From the NCBI RefSeq assembly GCF_018294505.1, contig NC_057796.1, positions 191,688,239 to 191,752,238 of the forward strand: a stretch of DNA of 64,000 bases. The letters run 5' to 3'. The notes under the pieces are model-generated. The model worked only from the letters and a program-made list of their open reading frames with translations. It did not search any database and had not been told where the DNA came from. Positions within the stretch are counted from its first letter, which is position 1; every line of letters begins with the position of its first letter. A program made the position numbers and the translations under genes. Source of the DNA: Triticum aestivum (Eukaryota > Streptophyta > Magnoliopsida > Poales > Poaceae). This document shows, in pieces, positions 54,740 to 64,000 of this stretch.

Positions 54740-56310
54740 GATTGTAACGTGACAGCACTTGTTCAAAAATGACTTTGTTGATTGTTGATGTGTGCGCCTT
54801 CGCAAATCGGACTGCAAATTTACCACAGCATGTTGGTGCCATGTCATGGCACCAAGCCAAGTTTCATTATTTTCATGCGTGTTTTGGATTTACAGGAATT
54901 AAAAAACTAAGTTTCTCAATGTTTCCAACCCAGCCACGACGCCCAGAATTTTGAATTTCATTCCCATTTCTTGCATGGAACCTAGAAATTTACCCGAGGA
55001 CACACATGTGATTTTTCAACCAACTTTGGTGCACTGGAACATGTGCTTATATTTCAAAATTGAATTATGCACACAAAGGTGACACGTTCCCTCCCAGAAC
55101 CACGAGCCTTCTTGAGAGAAGCTCCGATTTGCAAGAAGCTTATACCAAAATTTGTTCCTATTCGGCCAATTTTTTTTACCACCGCGTGGTACTACCATGA
55201 CATGACACCATGCCAAGTTTCATGATTTTAAAACCAAGTTTCTCAAGGTTCTCGACCGAGCCACAATGCCCAGATGTTTGAATTTTATTCTCATTTTTTG
55301 CATGGGACCTACTCCCTCCTTCCATCTATATAGGGCCTAATGTGTTTTTCAAGACGGCCTTTGACTATTGACAAGATTAATAGCACATGAGATGTATACT
55401 ATGAAAATTATATTATTGGAAGCTCCTTTGACATACAAATTTGAAGGTATGCTTTGTGTAAGTTGCATGTCATATATTATTGCTCTAACGTTTGGTCAAA
55501 GTTAGCCTCGAAAAACGCATTAGGACCTATATAGATGGAAGGAGGGAGTAGAAATTCACCCGAGTGATTTTTCAACCAACTTTGGTGCACGGGAGCATGT
55601 GCTTGTAGTTCAAATTTGAATTATGCACATTAAATGACCAAAAACTCAATTAATGTGTAAATAAGGCCTAACGAAGCCGGAATAATTCCAAAATTTAACA
55701 GGGCACTCATGTAGTTCTATGTTGCCTTTGTAAATAAACTCAAGGGGGACAACGTATATCGTTTCACACTCAAAGGTGGCACGTTCCCTCTTAGAACCAA
55801 GAGCTTCCAAATCGGCCCAATTTTTTACCACAACATGTTAGTGCCATGACATGACACCATGCCAAGTTTCATGATTTCCAGGCGAGTTTTGGATTTACAT
55901 GAATTTAAAATCAAAGTTTCTCGATGTTCTCGGCCGAGTCATGACGCCCAGATGTTTGAATTTCATTCTCATTTCTTCCATGGGACCTAGAAATTCAACC
56001 AAGGACACACATGTGATTTTTCAACCCACTTTGGTGCACCGGAGCATGTGTATGCAATTCATATTTAGATTATGCACATTAAAAGTCCAGAAACTCAATT
56101 AATGTATAAAAAGGCCAAATGAACCGAAATAATTCCAAAATTTAACAGGGCACTCATATAGTTCTATGTTGCCTCTGTAAATAAAATCAGGGGGGAGGCA
56201 GCGTATATCGTTTCGCACACAAAGGTGACATGTTCCCTCTCGGAACCACGAGGCTTGTTGAGAGAATCTCCGGTTTTGCAAGAGGCTTATACCAAAACTT
56301 GTCCCAATTC
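54740..56310. repeat. Three diverged direct repeats of ~0.4 kb
   Basis: Landmarks recur in the same order: CATG(A/T)CATG(A/G)CACCA near 54840, 55197 and 55847; a CATGG(G/A)ACCTAGAAATT stretch near 54975, 55303 (split by a MITE) and 55980; TGATTTTTCAACC; TTATGCACA near 55065, 55620 and 56075. The array carries CCAAGTTT motifs and is non-coding. Confidence 0.75.
55312..55548. mobile_element. Stowaway MITE (237 bp)
   Basis: CTCCCTCCTTCCATCTATATAG at the left and its complement at the right, TA at 55310-55311 and 55549-55550. It splits a CCTAGAAATT site preserved whole in the two other repeat copies, so the empty site can be seen within the window. Confidence 0.93.
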
Positions 56311-57423
56311 AGCCAAAAATTATACGTATGAAAACAGGGTTTTGATTATCCCAAACATCTCGCTACCTAGACCAATAATGTACTATGATTTGAATTCAAC
56401 AAAAAATGGATACAAATATTTGAATTGGAGAGCGTATGGTACATGGAGTTCATAGTGAAATATGATTACTGCTATATGTATGTTTTTTGTTATCAAGATA
56501 ATATTTAAATTATTGTATAACTTGACAACAATCGTATTCAAATAAGGAAAATGGATTCAAATTTATTCCATATGGTAGACGACAATATATATGTTCACAT
56601 GGTGGAGTAAAATGTTCATATATGATGGAAGATCAAAATGTACGACTACATCAATTATAAACCGCAAGGTGACCTAACGATATATTCGAATTCAACATAA
56701 CGTGGATTCAAAAATTGAAATTCGTGATCATGGCATCTGTAATCATATAAAAAGGTACATTACTCTTTCTTTGGTGGGAATTGATTTGTTTTTTGTTGTT
56801 GTTGAGGGAAGTGCGAATCGATTTGGTACCGTGCAGGGTAATCTTGTTCTCCCAATTTTTTTTTACATTTCTCTTGTAGTTTTTTAAATGGCATCTATAG
56901 CAATATAGTAAAAGGGGACATGACTCTCTTGTGTCTTGTATGAATTGTTTTTTTACACGTTAAGTTTGTTCTGCCGAACAAGGAATCCGCACCTTGTTAT
57001 CCCAAAATTTTCAAGATCGAGTATCTTTTGTCTCACCTGCTTTGAAACTCCCGTTTCTTCAACCCGCGCCGCGCCTTGTTATCCCGAAATTTGGACGCGC
57101 GCGAGAACTCCCTCCTCATCTGAAATCGCTCCCGCGGCCCAGACACGCAAAATCCCCCTTCTACCCCTCAGCCGGAAATGAAGCTCCACGTCGCGGTGTC
57201 AAAACCGGTGGGGGTACGCTGGTAACTTACCCTACATTTCGGACAAGCGCGTCCCTAAGCTTGGCTCCCCCTCCCCCTTCGCCCCCATTCGTACACCGAG
57301 GCCGCCAAAACCCGCGAAACCCCATGCTCCTCCGTCGGCCTCCCGACCGCCGCCCAGCCGAAGCCTCTTCCCCGACTACGTCGTCCACCGCAACAGCTCA
57401 CCGTCCCTCATCCACCGCACCGG
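56311..57423. promoter_or_regulatory. AT-rich interval and probable promoter of the CACTA gene
   Basis: 56311-56990 is AT-rich and non-coding. From 57060 the sequence becomes GC-rich with a CT-rich leader-like stretch (57255-57330) before the first coding exon. No single TATA box stands out. An in-frame alternative start (ATG 57324) lies in another frame that does not fit the splice phase. Confidence 0.4.
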
Positions 57424-57779
57424 ATGAGGATCCGTTGTCGATCTCGTCGTCCCACCAGATCAGCCGCCCCGTCCTCCACCTCCAAGGAGCTTCCCCGACG
57501 TTCGCCTCGTCTATCGCGCCACCTCAATCCCCACAGCGCCGTCTTGACCTGCCCCACCGGAACCGCAGCACCCTCACCAATTCCTCCGATGAAGCCGAGG
57601 CCAACTCGGCGCCACCAAGGAGGTTCTGCACTCACCGCTGCATTTTATCTTTTATTCGATCTCACGGGGCTGCCGGTGCTTGATACCGAGCAGACATGGC
57701 ATGTCTCCATCGACGGCGCCGTCGCCGGCCACATCATCCACGGCGTCTCTCCCCCATGTCGTTGCTTCCTCGGCGGCGA

Positions 57780-57960
57780 CTTCCACAACGGCACTAGCTG
57801 CAGCTACTCCGGCTCTCGCTCGCGCTGCGGCTCTGTTTCTTGCTGTCGGTCGCGCTGCTGCACTGCTCCTGCTTTCGTTCGTGCTGCTGCTCTGCTCTTG
57901 CTCTCGCTTGCGCTGCTGCTGCTGCACGACATTCGGCAGCTACAAGAGTTGCTGCTTTAG
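57780..57960. repeat. CTG/GCT-rich low-complexity stretch in intron 1
   Basis: Short GCTGCTGCT and CTCTCGCT runs inside the first intron. The ORFs here are Ala/Leu/Cys-rich artefacts. Confidence 0.7.
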
Positions 57961-59618
57961 CACTCGCTCGCGGTGCTATTGCACGACTTGCTCTCTGCTA
58001 GTGTGTTCCCTGCTCGAGCGTCTGCTGATTTAGATCACTGCTTCTCTGCTACTAGTGCTCGAACGCCCTAAACATCTATTGCAATGCTCTGTTACTAGTT
58101 CAATCAGTTTCGACAGTAAAATTCAGTTTCGACTGTGAAGTTCATTTTCTTCAGTTAAGTTCAGAGTGAACAGTACTTACAGCATCCGTCGGAGCGGCTG
58201 TGGCGCAGCTGATGCGTTTTACATCTAGCACTTTTTGGTGATGTATTTTACATCATCTATTGCAGATGATATTAGGGTCCCACTTCAGATTAACGTTGTC
58301 TGTCTTGTCATGCTTCAGCCTCGTCGCCATACACCTTAGCGGAGCTGCTCCAACGACGAAACCGTCCATCACAGCGGAGCAGTACCCTCGGCGCCGTTTC
58401 TAGAGGCCTCGGATCTTCTTCCCCGCCTCCGACAGTCACACCAGCATCATCACCATCCTCCACGTCCAACCCAATGATGCTGAGGTCCACAAGGCTATCC
58501 CAAAGAGGTTGTACACTCGTCGCATCAGTTTATTTCTCCATTCCTCTGTTCTTCCAATTCATGTGAGCCAAACACCCAGGTTGACTGAAAGCCTATGTTT
58601 CCAAATGCTCTGTTTTGCACATGCATTCCTATCCTATTCCTGTGTTTTTCCTGTCCCTGCGTTTATAGAATCCTCCAATTCTAAGGAGCCCTTACAGATT
58701 TACTTCATTTTCAGATAGGCGTCAAAGAAAACTTTGTGTGTTATGTCCTGCTCCTGCCATGCCGTCATCCACCCCACCTGAGGTGCACCATCGACAGAAG
58801 CGTTCACTGCAGCAGAGATCCCCCTGCAGACTTCCTTTCGCCGCCTCAGATCATCTTCCCCGTTGCCGGCAGCCACGCCAACTGCATTACCATCATCGAC
58901 TGAGCAGATGAACCTGAGGACTACACAGTTCCGGAAGAGAGGTCGCAGTCTTTCGTGTTTGTTTATGTTATACATCGGTTATTATTACCTGCTAATTAAT
59001 CGTTCAATCTTGAGTTTTGAATTGCCCATGGGTCTCATATTGAGCCAGCAACGAATAGTATCTGTCTACTATCTGGTTCATCTGGGGTCTTCTATGTGGT
59101 TCATGTTGGGTGGGCAACAAACAATAGATGATCCATTGTCTATCTTTTTAAACTGAAGCTATAATCTACCTGCTATCATTAGTTTTGGATCCATCCACTC
59201 GTTTGCTACCATCAGTCTTGATTTTTGCATGCACCCCTTAGGCCTTACAAAATCTAACTATTTTATTATTATGCATGTCAGATATTGTACACAATCGTAC
59301 TGAACATGTAGAGAAAAAGAGAAGACCGTTGCGTGCGAATATAATGTCATGCAGACACCGCTCCATGGTGGGCGAAGTGGCCCTCCGTCCTGCATTTCCA
59401 GATTGTATTCCAGAGGAAGATAACTGTTCAGATGGAGATTCAGAAGGAGCCGACCACGCCTGTTTACCACCTGAGGTGTTTGCTCTAACCTGGCATGCCG
59501 ATGTTGGTCATATCATGCATATGGCGCCTTGCATTGCTTACATTATACATCTTATATGTCATCAGCTTAGTTTAGATTTGCTTTGTGTGAATGCCACCTG
59601 TTTGGTTTCTATATCATA

Positions 59619-59779
59619 CTCCCACCATTCCTAAATATTTGTCTTTTTAGAGATTTCAACAAGTGACTACATACGGAACAAAATGAGTGAATCTACACTC
59701 TAAAATATGTCTATATACATCCGTATGTGGTAGTCCATTTGAAATCTCTAAAAAGACAAATATTTAGGAACGGAGGGAG
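59619..59779. mobile_element. Stowaway MITE (161 bp) in intron 4
   Basis: Left end CTCCCACCATTCC, right end GGAACGGAGGGAG, TA on both sides. Internal TAAATATTTGTCTTTTTAGAG and its complement form a near-perfect hairpin. Confidence 0.9.
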
Positions 59780-62324
59780 TATATGGGAATTATGCAATGC
59801 CATCTTCTTTAGCCAAGCATCATATACGTGAATCCTGCAATGCCATCCTGTTTAGCCAGTCATCGTATATGTGAATTGTATTGTGCCATATTTTTTTCCA
59901 TAATGTATTCCATTTGTCAACAATGTTTATGCATTCATCTACTCTTCCTGTGCATCAGCCATTTGAGTCGATCATGGGAAAATCTGAAGTGAAAACAAGG
60001 TCTTCTGAGCAGTCAGTGCTACCTGTCGATGCAGATTTCTTGCTGGTTATAGATAGCTCCTCAGAGGAGGATTTAGAGAGAGATGACCAGTCGTATCCCC
60101 CCCCCCCCCGAGGTGCATGCTCTAACTTGGCTGGGTTATATTGCTCATATCATGCATATGGTGTCTTGCATTGCCATGCCATCTGCTTAGATTAGACATG
60201 CTTTGTGTGAATGCCTCCTGTTTGCTTTCTATATCAGATATGTGAATTATGCAATGCCATGTTTTTCAGCCAGTTATCATATATGTGAATTATGCACCGC
60301 CATGGAGCCAGGCATCCCATATGTGAATTATCTCATGCCATCTTTTTTTTCATCACGTATTCCATTTGTCGACAATCTGTGTATATTGAACTACTCTTCA
60401 TGTGTATCAGCCATTTGAGCCGGTTATGGAAAAATCTAGAGTGAAAACAAGGTCTTCAGAGCAGGCAATGGTACCTGTTGAAGCATATATCTCGATGGTT
60501 ACAAGGAGCTCCTCAGAGGAGGATTCAGAGACAGATGACCAGTCCTATATCCCACCTGAGGTGTATGCTCTAAGTTGCAATGTTTATATTTCTCATATCA
60601 TGCATATGGTGTCTTGCATTGCTTAGTTTAGACATCATATGCACAATATTGAATTCTATCTGCTTAGTTTAGAGATCATACATGCGAGTGCCAGCTGCTT
60701 AGTATATGAATCAATTATGTCAATTATATCATGCCATCATGTATGCTTAGACAACATGTATGTGAATTATTTCATCCCAACCTATTTTAGAAAGAAATCA
60801 TATAGTTTTGCCATGTCATCCTGTTTAGGTACTCATCATATGTTGAATTATGCCATTATATCCTGTTAAGTTATCCATCATATATCTGAAACTGTGTCAT
60901 GCTATCCTGTTTACTTAGGCATCATATATGTGAAATTGTGTCATGCTGTCCTGTTTGGTTAGACAACATATATGTGAATTACCACATCTGTCTATCATAC
61001 AATGTCTGTACTTTCAATTTCTTTTCTTGTTTATCAGCCATTTGAATTGGAGGGGGTGATGGCAGTATCTAAGGGAGCAAAAACCCGTTCTTCACAAAAG
61101 ACAGTGCTACCCATCGATGCAGATAGAACCATGGTTGTACTGGCCCACAAACTCGCCCCACCACACATAATCGAGACTCTTCCAGATTGCACACTTACAC
61201 CGTTGGGCAGAGAACCAGCTACAACCCATCTAACCGCAACCCCAACGGATAGTAACCCACTTATAGTTGACAAAGCACCATGTCCACCACAGAGTACCCC
61301 CACACGAGCAGTTTGTAAAGCTACTGCAGTGCCCAAAGCACGAAGACCACCACAGCTAACCCAAACTCCACGTTTAAAGTAGAAGAGCAACTATTCTCAG
61401 GTCAAATTCCGTAGCTATGGTCCATACTCCTTTGCTGTTGCATCTCTGTATTTACTCATACCAACTACTTTCGAATTTGAAGGATCCAATTGAAACTCCA
61501 ATGGCGCAACAGGTATGTTTTAAACCTATTTCTTTAACTGGATTGCTGTTCTAACTTCTTGCTCTATGTTGATTTCAGTTTAAGTTGTATAAATAGTTAT
61601 GCTCTCATGTGATGCACATTACAAGTGCTGCCAATGCTGTGTAGTTTCTCACACTTATATTCTGTCTATGCTGTTGTGTCTTAAAAATATATGAGTTGAA
61701 CTGTGTCTCTATCTTGATTAGGGAACATAAACTAGAATGATATGGACAATACAGTGACCATAGTACATAGATATATGTTTGTTTCATGTTGTTATCCTAT
61801 CCACCTTACTACTGAACCGGTTTACCAAAATGAGTTTCGTATACTACAAGCTAAACCTGTGATGTGTCTGATTGTTTCTCTTGTATTATGCTAACAGAAT
61901 ATTGGAGAAGAGCACCCCACTATGCAATGGTAGAGAAAGTAATGCAGATAAGGTTCAAGATAGTGAGACAACCCTGTTGGTCTCCAAGAAAGGTGATAAA
62001 AACGATCTTGTAGACAGTGAGAAAACCCCACAGTCCTGCATTGATGTAGTGTTCGAGTTACTGGCCAGTACCGCTGGCACAAGCTCTTCGAACTCGCTGC
62101 CTAAATCACTTCGGCTTCTTCAGTCTCAGCTACAAGCTGAAAGGCATCAGTCAGCTGTGCTGCGGCAAGAAGCCGAAGGACTGAGGAAGTCCCTGCAGAA
62201 TTCAGATGCGTACTTTCTTGTGCAACAGCAAGCGCTGGAGGATTTAAGCGCCAAACAAGAGAAAGTTAATAAGCTTGCTAAGCATCTTGCCAGCATTATG
62301 GGTACCCAGGATATTGTTTCTTGA

Positions 62325-62579
62325 ACTCTTCTGAAGTGGTTTCAGTTCTGGACTTGTTTTGCTGCGGCGTTTATATGCTGCTTTGTTCCCTATATTTGCA
62401 CTGGTGGCGAACTTTGATGCCCAGTGGATGTAATATGTGTAATAGCCGTGATAGCCTAGCATAAGTTGCTTGCTTATTTATTTCCTTGTTGTCTTGTTTA
62501 TTTGTTTGCTTGTAGTCAGTGCAGTTCTTTTTCTGCGGTTTGCTAGTGGCTGCAATAACCTATTTTTTAAAACTAGGCC
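62325..62579. other. 3' flank of the TNPA-like gene
   Basis: Non-coding sequence with no element end, presumably the 3' untranslated region and terminator of the gene. Confidence 0.45.
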
Positions 62580-63500
62580 ACAATAACCATGGGCTAATAT
62601 TTACTGTAGTGACACTGGGCCTCCTACGGGCCGTAGAAACAGTGGGCCTTCTACGGGCCGTAGAAACAGTAGGCCTTCTACGGGCCGTAGAAACAATGGG
62701 CCTTCTACGGGCCGTATCATCAATGGGCCTTATACGGGCCGTATGATCGATTGGCCAAACATGGGCCAATAACAGGCCGCATTATGGCCGTAAACGGGCT
62801 AGAGTTGGAATCGTCCGTTCATGGGCCGGCCATAACGGGCCATCGTTAATAGGTCGTATTTGATGACGCTATGAAAACGGCCCAACGTATTAACGGACCA
62901 CAAACGGGCCGACTGTAACCACGGGCTGAATTTGGCCCACAAGCAGAAAATGACAGTAACGGGCCGTAAGTAAACGAATGCTGGAAATGAGCCCAAGAAT
63001 AAATGGGCTCTGAGAAGGCCGAAAGATAACATGGGCTGGAAACGGCCCAACGGAATAACGGGCCGTTAATGGGTATAAAGTGATACACTATTCATTACGG
63101 GCCAGTTTCACCACGGGCCGTTAATGGGTATAAAGTGATACACTGTTCATTATGGGCCAGTTTCACCACGGGCCGTTAATGGGTGTAAAGCGATACACTG
63201 TTCATTACGGGCCAGTTTCACCACGGGTCGTTAATAGGCCAAGAGTTACATAGGGCCTCATATGGGCCGAAAGACGTCATGGGCCATACATGGGCCAGAA
63301 GTGAAAACGGGCTGGAATCATATTGGATGGCCCAGATGACGCTACTGGGCCTAATTCGGATAGGGCGTCACGGGCCTTGGGTTAGCGGGCTGTAAATGGG
63401 CTATATGCGAACAGGCCGTTAACAGGCTTTCCATGGGCCGGCCCGCCACCTTTTGACCAAGTCAAACGGGCCGGCCTTTTCACAAGAATGGGCCTCTGTT
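62580..63500. repeat. CACTA right subterminal repeat field (GGGCC-rich)
   Basis: Dozens of GGGCC(G/T/A) units in both orientations. The palindrome TACGGGCCGTA occurs five times with ~26-base spacing at 62625-62745, separated by GAAACAGTGGGCCTT-like links. GGGCCGTTAA and TGGGCC forms follow to 63500. Such dense short motifs near one end are the sites bound by TNPA-type proteins in En/Spm elements. The left-end field uses other motifs. Confidence 0.8.
63060..63235. repeat. 55-bp tandem repeat in the right subterminal field
   Basis: Copies start at 63060, 63115 and 63170 with GGGCCGTTAATGGGT; a partial fourth starts at 63225 (GGGTCGTTAAT). Each carries GGGCCGTT and GGGCCAGTT motifs. Confidence 0.92.
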
Positions 63501-63909
63501 GGGCCGTGCCACGTGTTGACGTATCATAGGCGCCTTCCGTCCAATGAGTGGATGACATCTGTCCCAACGATGAGCCGACACGTGTTTCCTCCAGCCAATG
63601 ATGATTTTACACGTGGAAAATCCCCATTGGTCGGGGCTGTTAACGGGTTATCAGATCCAAAACCCGACCCGATAGCTTAACGGCGTTCCCTTACGGTGGA
63701 TGCCACGTGTCGGTCACCCTTGACGAAAGCACTTCTGTGACGCGCGATTTATCGTCATGGAAGTGGACACTTCCATGATGATAATTTTGGCAATGTCATG
63801 GAACACTTCTACGACAGCACAGGTATGACTATCTTGATTCTGTCATAAATTTGTCATGGATGTACATGCATGACAGAAAACGCGACCTACTATGACAAAC
63901 ACGTATCAT

Positions 63910-63934
63910 CACGGAAGTGTATTTTTTTGTAGTG
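63910..63934 (-). repeat. CACTA right terminal inverted repeat
   Basis: Inverse of CACTACAAAAAAATACACTT followed by CCGTG. Matches the left end except at two positions. TGTCAT/ATGACA motifs fill 63770-63900. Confidence 0.92.
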
Positions 63935-64000
63935 TACTTGCACAATAAGTTCTCTAGATCATCTCTATCCTTAGAATCAAGAATATCTCTAGTTGTCTCC
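63935..64000 (-). pseudogene. gag: Host element gag, N-terminal part (5' of CACTA insertion)
   Basis: On the minus strand this reads codons for ...RDILDSKDRDDLENLL up to the insertion point, then continues at 22411 with KEKSLNAR before the Met at 22383. The first three bases, 63935-63937, are the second TAC copy. The start of gag is beyond the window. Confidence 0.85.

Larger units (their letters stand above)
57424..62324 (+). pseudogene. Multi-exon TNPA-like accessory gene of the CACTA element
   Basis: Exons placed by splice signals and phase: 57424-57622, 58319-58507, 58715-58941, 59282-59475, 59959-60112, 60411-60560, 61038 to about 61380, and last exon 61898-62324 with TGA 62322-62324. 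Exons 5 to 7 are homologous: each begins PFE, then KTRSS(E/Q), a (L/V)P(V/I)(D/E)A block, and the first two have SSSEED...DDQSY. The last exon is a coiled coil (LRLLQSQLQAERHQSAVLRQ). Position next to the right subterminal field and orientation fit a TNPA-type DNA-binding regulator, but no known domain is seen. A frameshift in exon 3, a C13 run in exon 5 and an unresolved 61380-61898 joint suggest it is broken, or that my exon model is incomplete. Confidence 0.5.
22412..63934. mobile_element. Giant CACTA (En/Spm-type) DNA transposon, 41,523 bp
   Basis: The ends are CACTACAAAAAAAGACACATCC at the left and the inverse of CACTACAAAAAAATACACTTCC at the right, matching at 23 of the first 25 positions, with a 3-bp TSD TAC. 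Both flanks are the same gag gene and rejoin in frame. Inside are subterminal repeat fields, gene-like cargo (exonuclease, grass-specific ORF, SINA-like gene, coiled-coil gene), a multi-exon TNPA-like gene at 57424-62324, and secondary insertions, chiefly gypsy element B (13.9 kb). No TNP2 transposase is visible, so it should depend on a related autonomous element. Its net length without element B is about 27.6 kb, long for this class. Assembly gaps lie within it, so internal order is less certain than the ends. Confidence 0.9.

Noticed and set aside
57324..57683. ATG at 57324 as start of the TNPA-like gene
   Set aside because: Its frame gives the wrong splice phase at 57622, while the frame from 57424 ends in phase 1 and fits exon 2.
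22412..63934. TNP2-type transposase
   Set aside because: No ORF or exon resembling it was found; the only large ORFs belong to gypsy element B.

Overview
The window looks like intergenic DNA from a large grass genome of the wheat tribe (Triticeae: Triticum, Aegilops or a close relative). Nearly every base falls in a stack of nested transposable elements. The internal sequence of an Athila-like Ty3/gypsy element, the Stowaway MITEs with CTCCCTCCG ends, and a large CACTA transposon with CACTACAAAAAAA ends all fit that origin. Family names given here come from memory of Triticeae repeats and were not searched.

The base layer is one minus-strand Athila-lineage element. Its pieces are 1345-2595, 6659-7897, 18763-22411 and 63935-64000. 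It has gag, protease and a second long ORF downstream, but no reverse transcriptase, RNase H or integrase. Three insertions split it, each with a target-site duplication (TSD) that I can read: a solo LTR at 2596-6658 (TSD CCACT), a complete 10.9-kb chromovirus-type gypsy element (element A) at 7898-18762 (TSD CTGGT), and a CACTA element at 22412-63934 (TSD TAC). Deleting A or the CACTA on paper, keeping one TSD copy, rejoins host codons in frame. A further Athila-like LTR, in the opposite (plus) orientation, occupies 1-1344.

The CACTA element spans 41.5 kb. About 13.9 kb of that is a second complete gypsy element (element B, 37625-51493, TSD GCTAC) that broke a SINA-like ubiquitin-ligase gene. 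The remaining 27.6 kb holds dissimilar subterminal repeat fields at its two ends, a four-copy array of ~0.7-kb units, several minisatellites, and gene-like cargo: a DnaQ/WRN-type 3'-5' exonuclease pseudogene, an intact 180-codon ORF of a probable grass-specific family, the SINA-like gene, and a coiled-coil pseudogene. Near the right end is a multi-exon gene with three homologous exons, probably the element's own TNPA-like accessory gene. No TNP2-type transposase was found, so the element looks non-autonomous. Stowaway MITEs and tiny 5'-truncated LINE tails are inserted in it.

Within elements A and B the gag-pol frames are long and recognisable (gag with CCHC knuckle, protease, RT, RNase H, integrase, chromodomain) but interrupted. 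In A every gag-pol stop can be explained as a C-to-T change at a CAG/CTG or CG site, as expected for decay of methylated, silenced DNA. There are three assembly gaps: 32685-32694, 40176-40563 and 50278-50718. I see no rRNA, tRNA or CRISPR locus, and no clearly functional host gene except possibly the ORF at 34785-35327.
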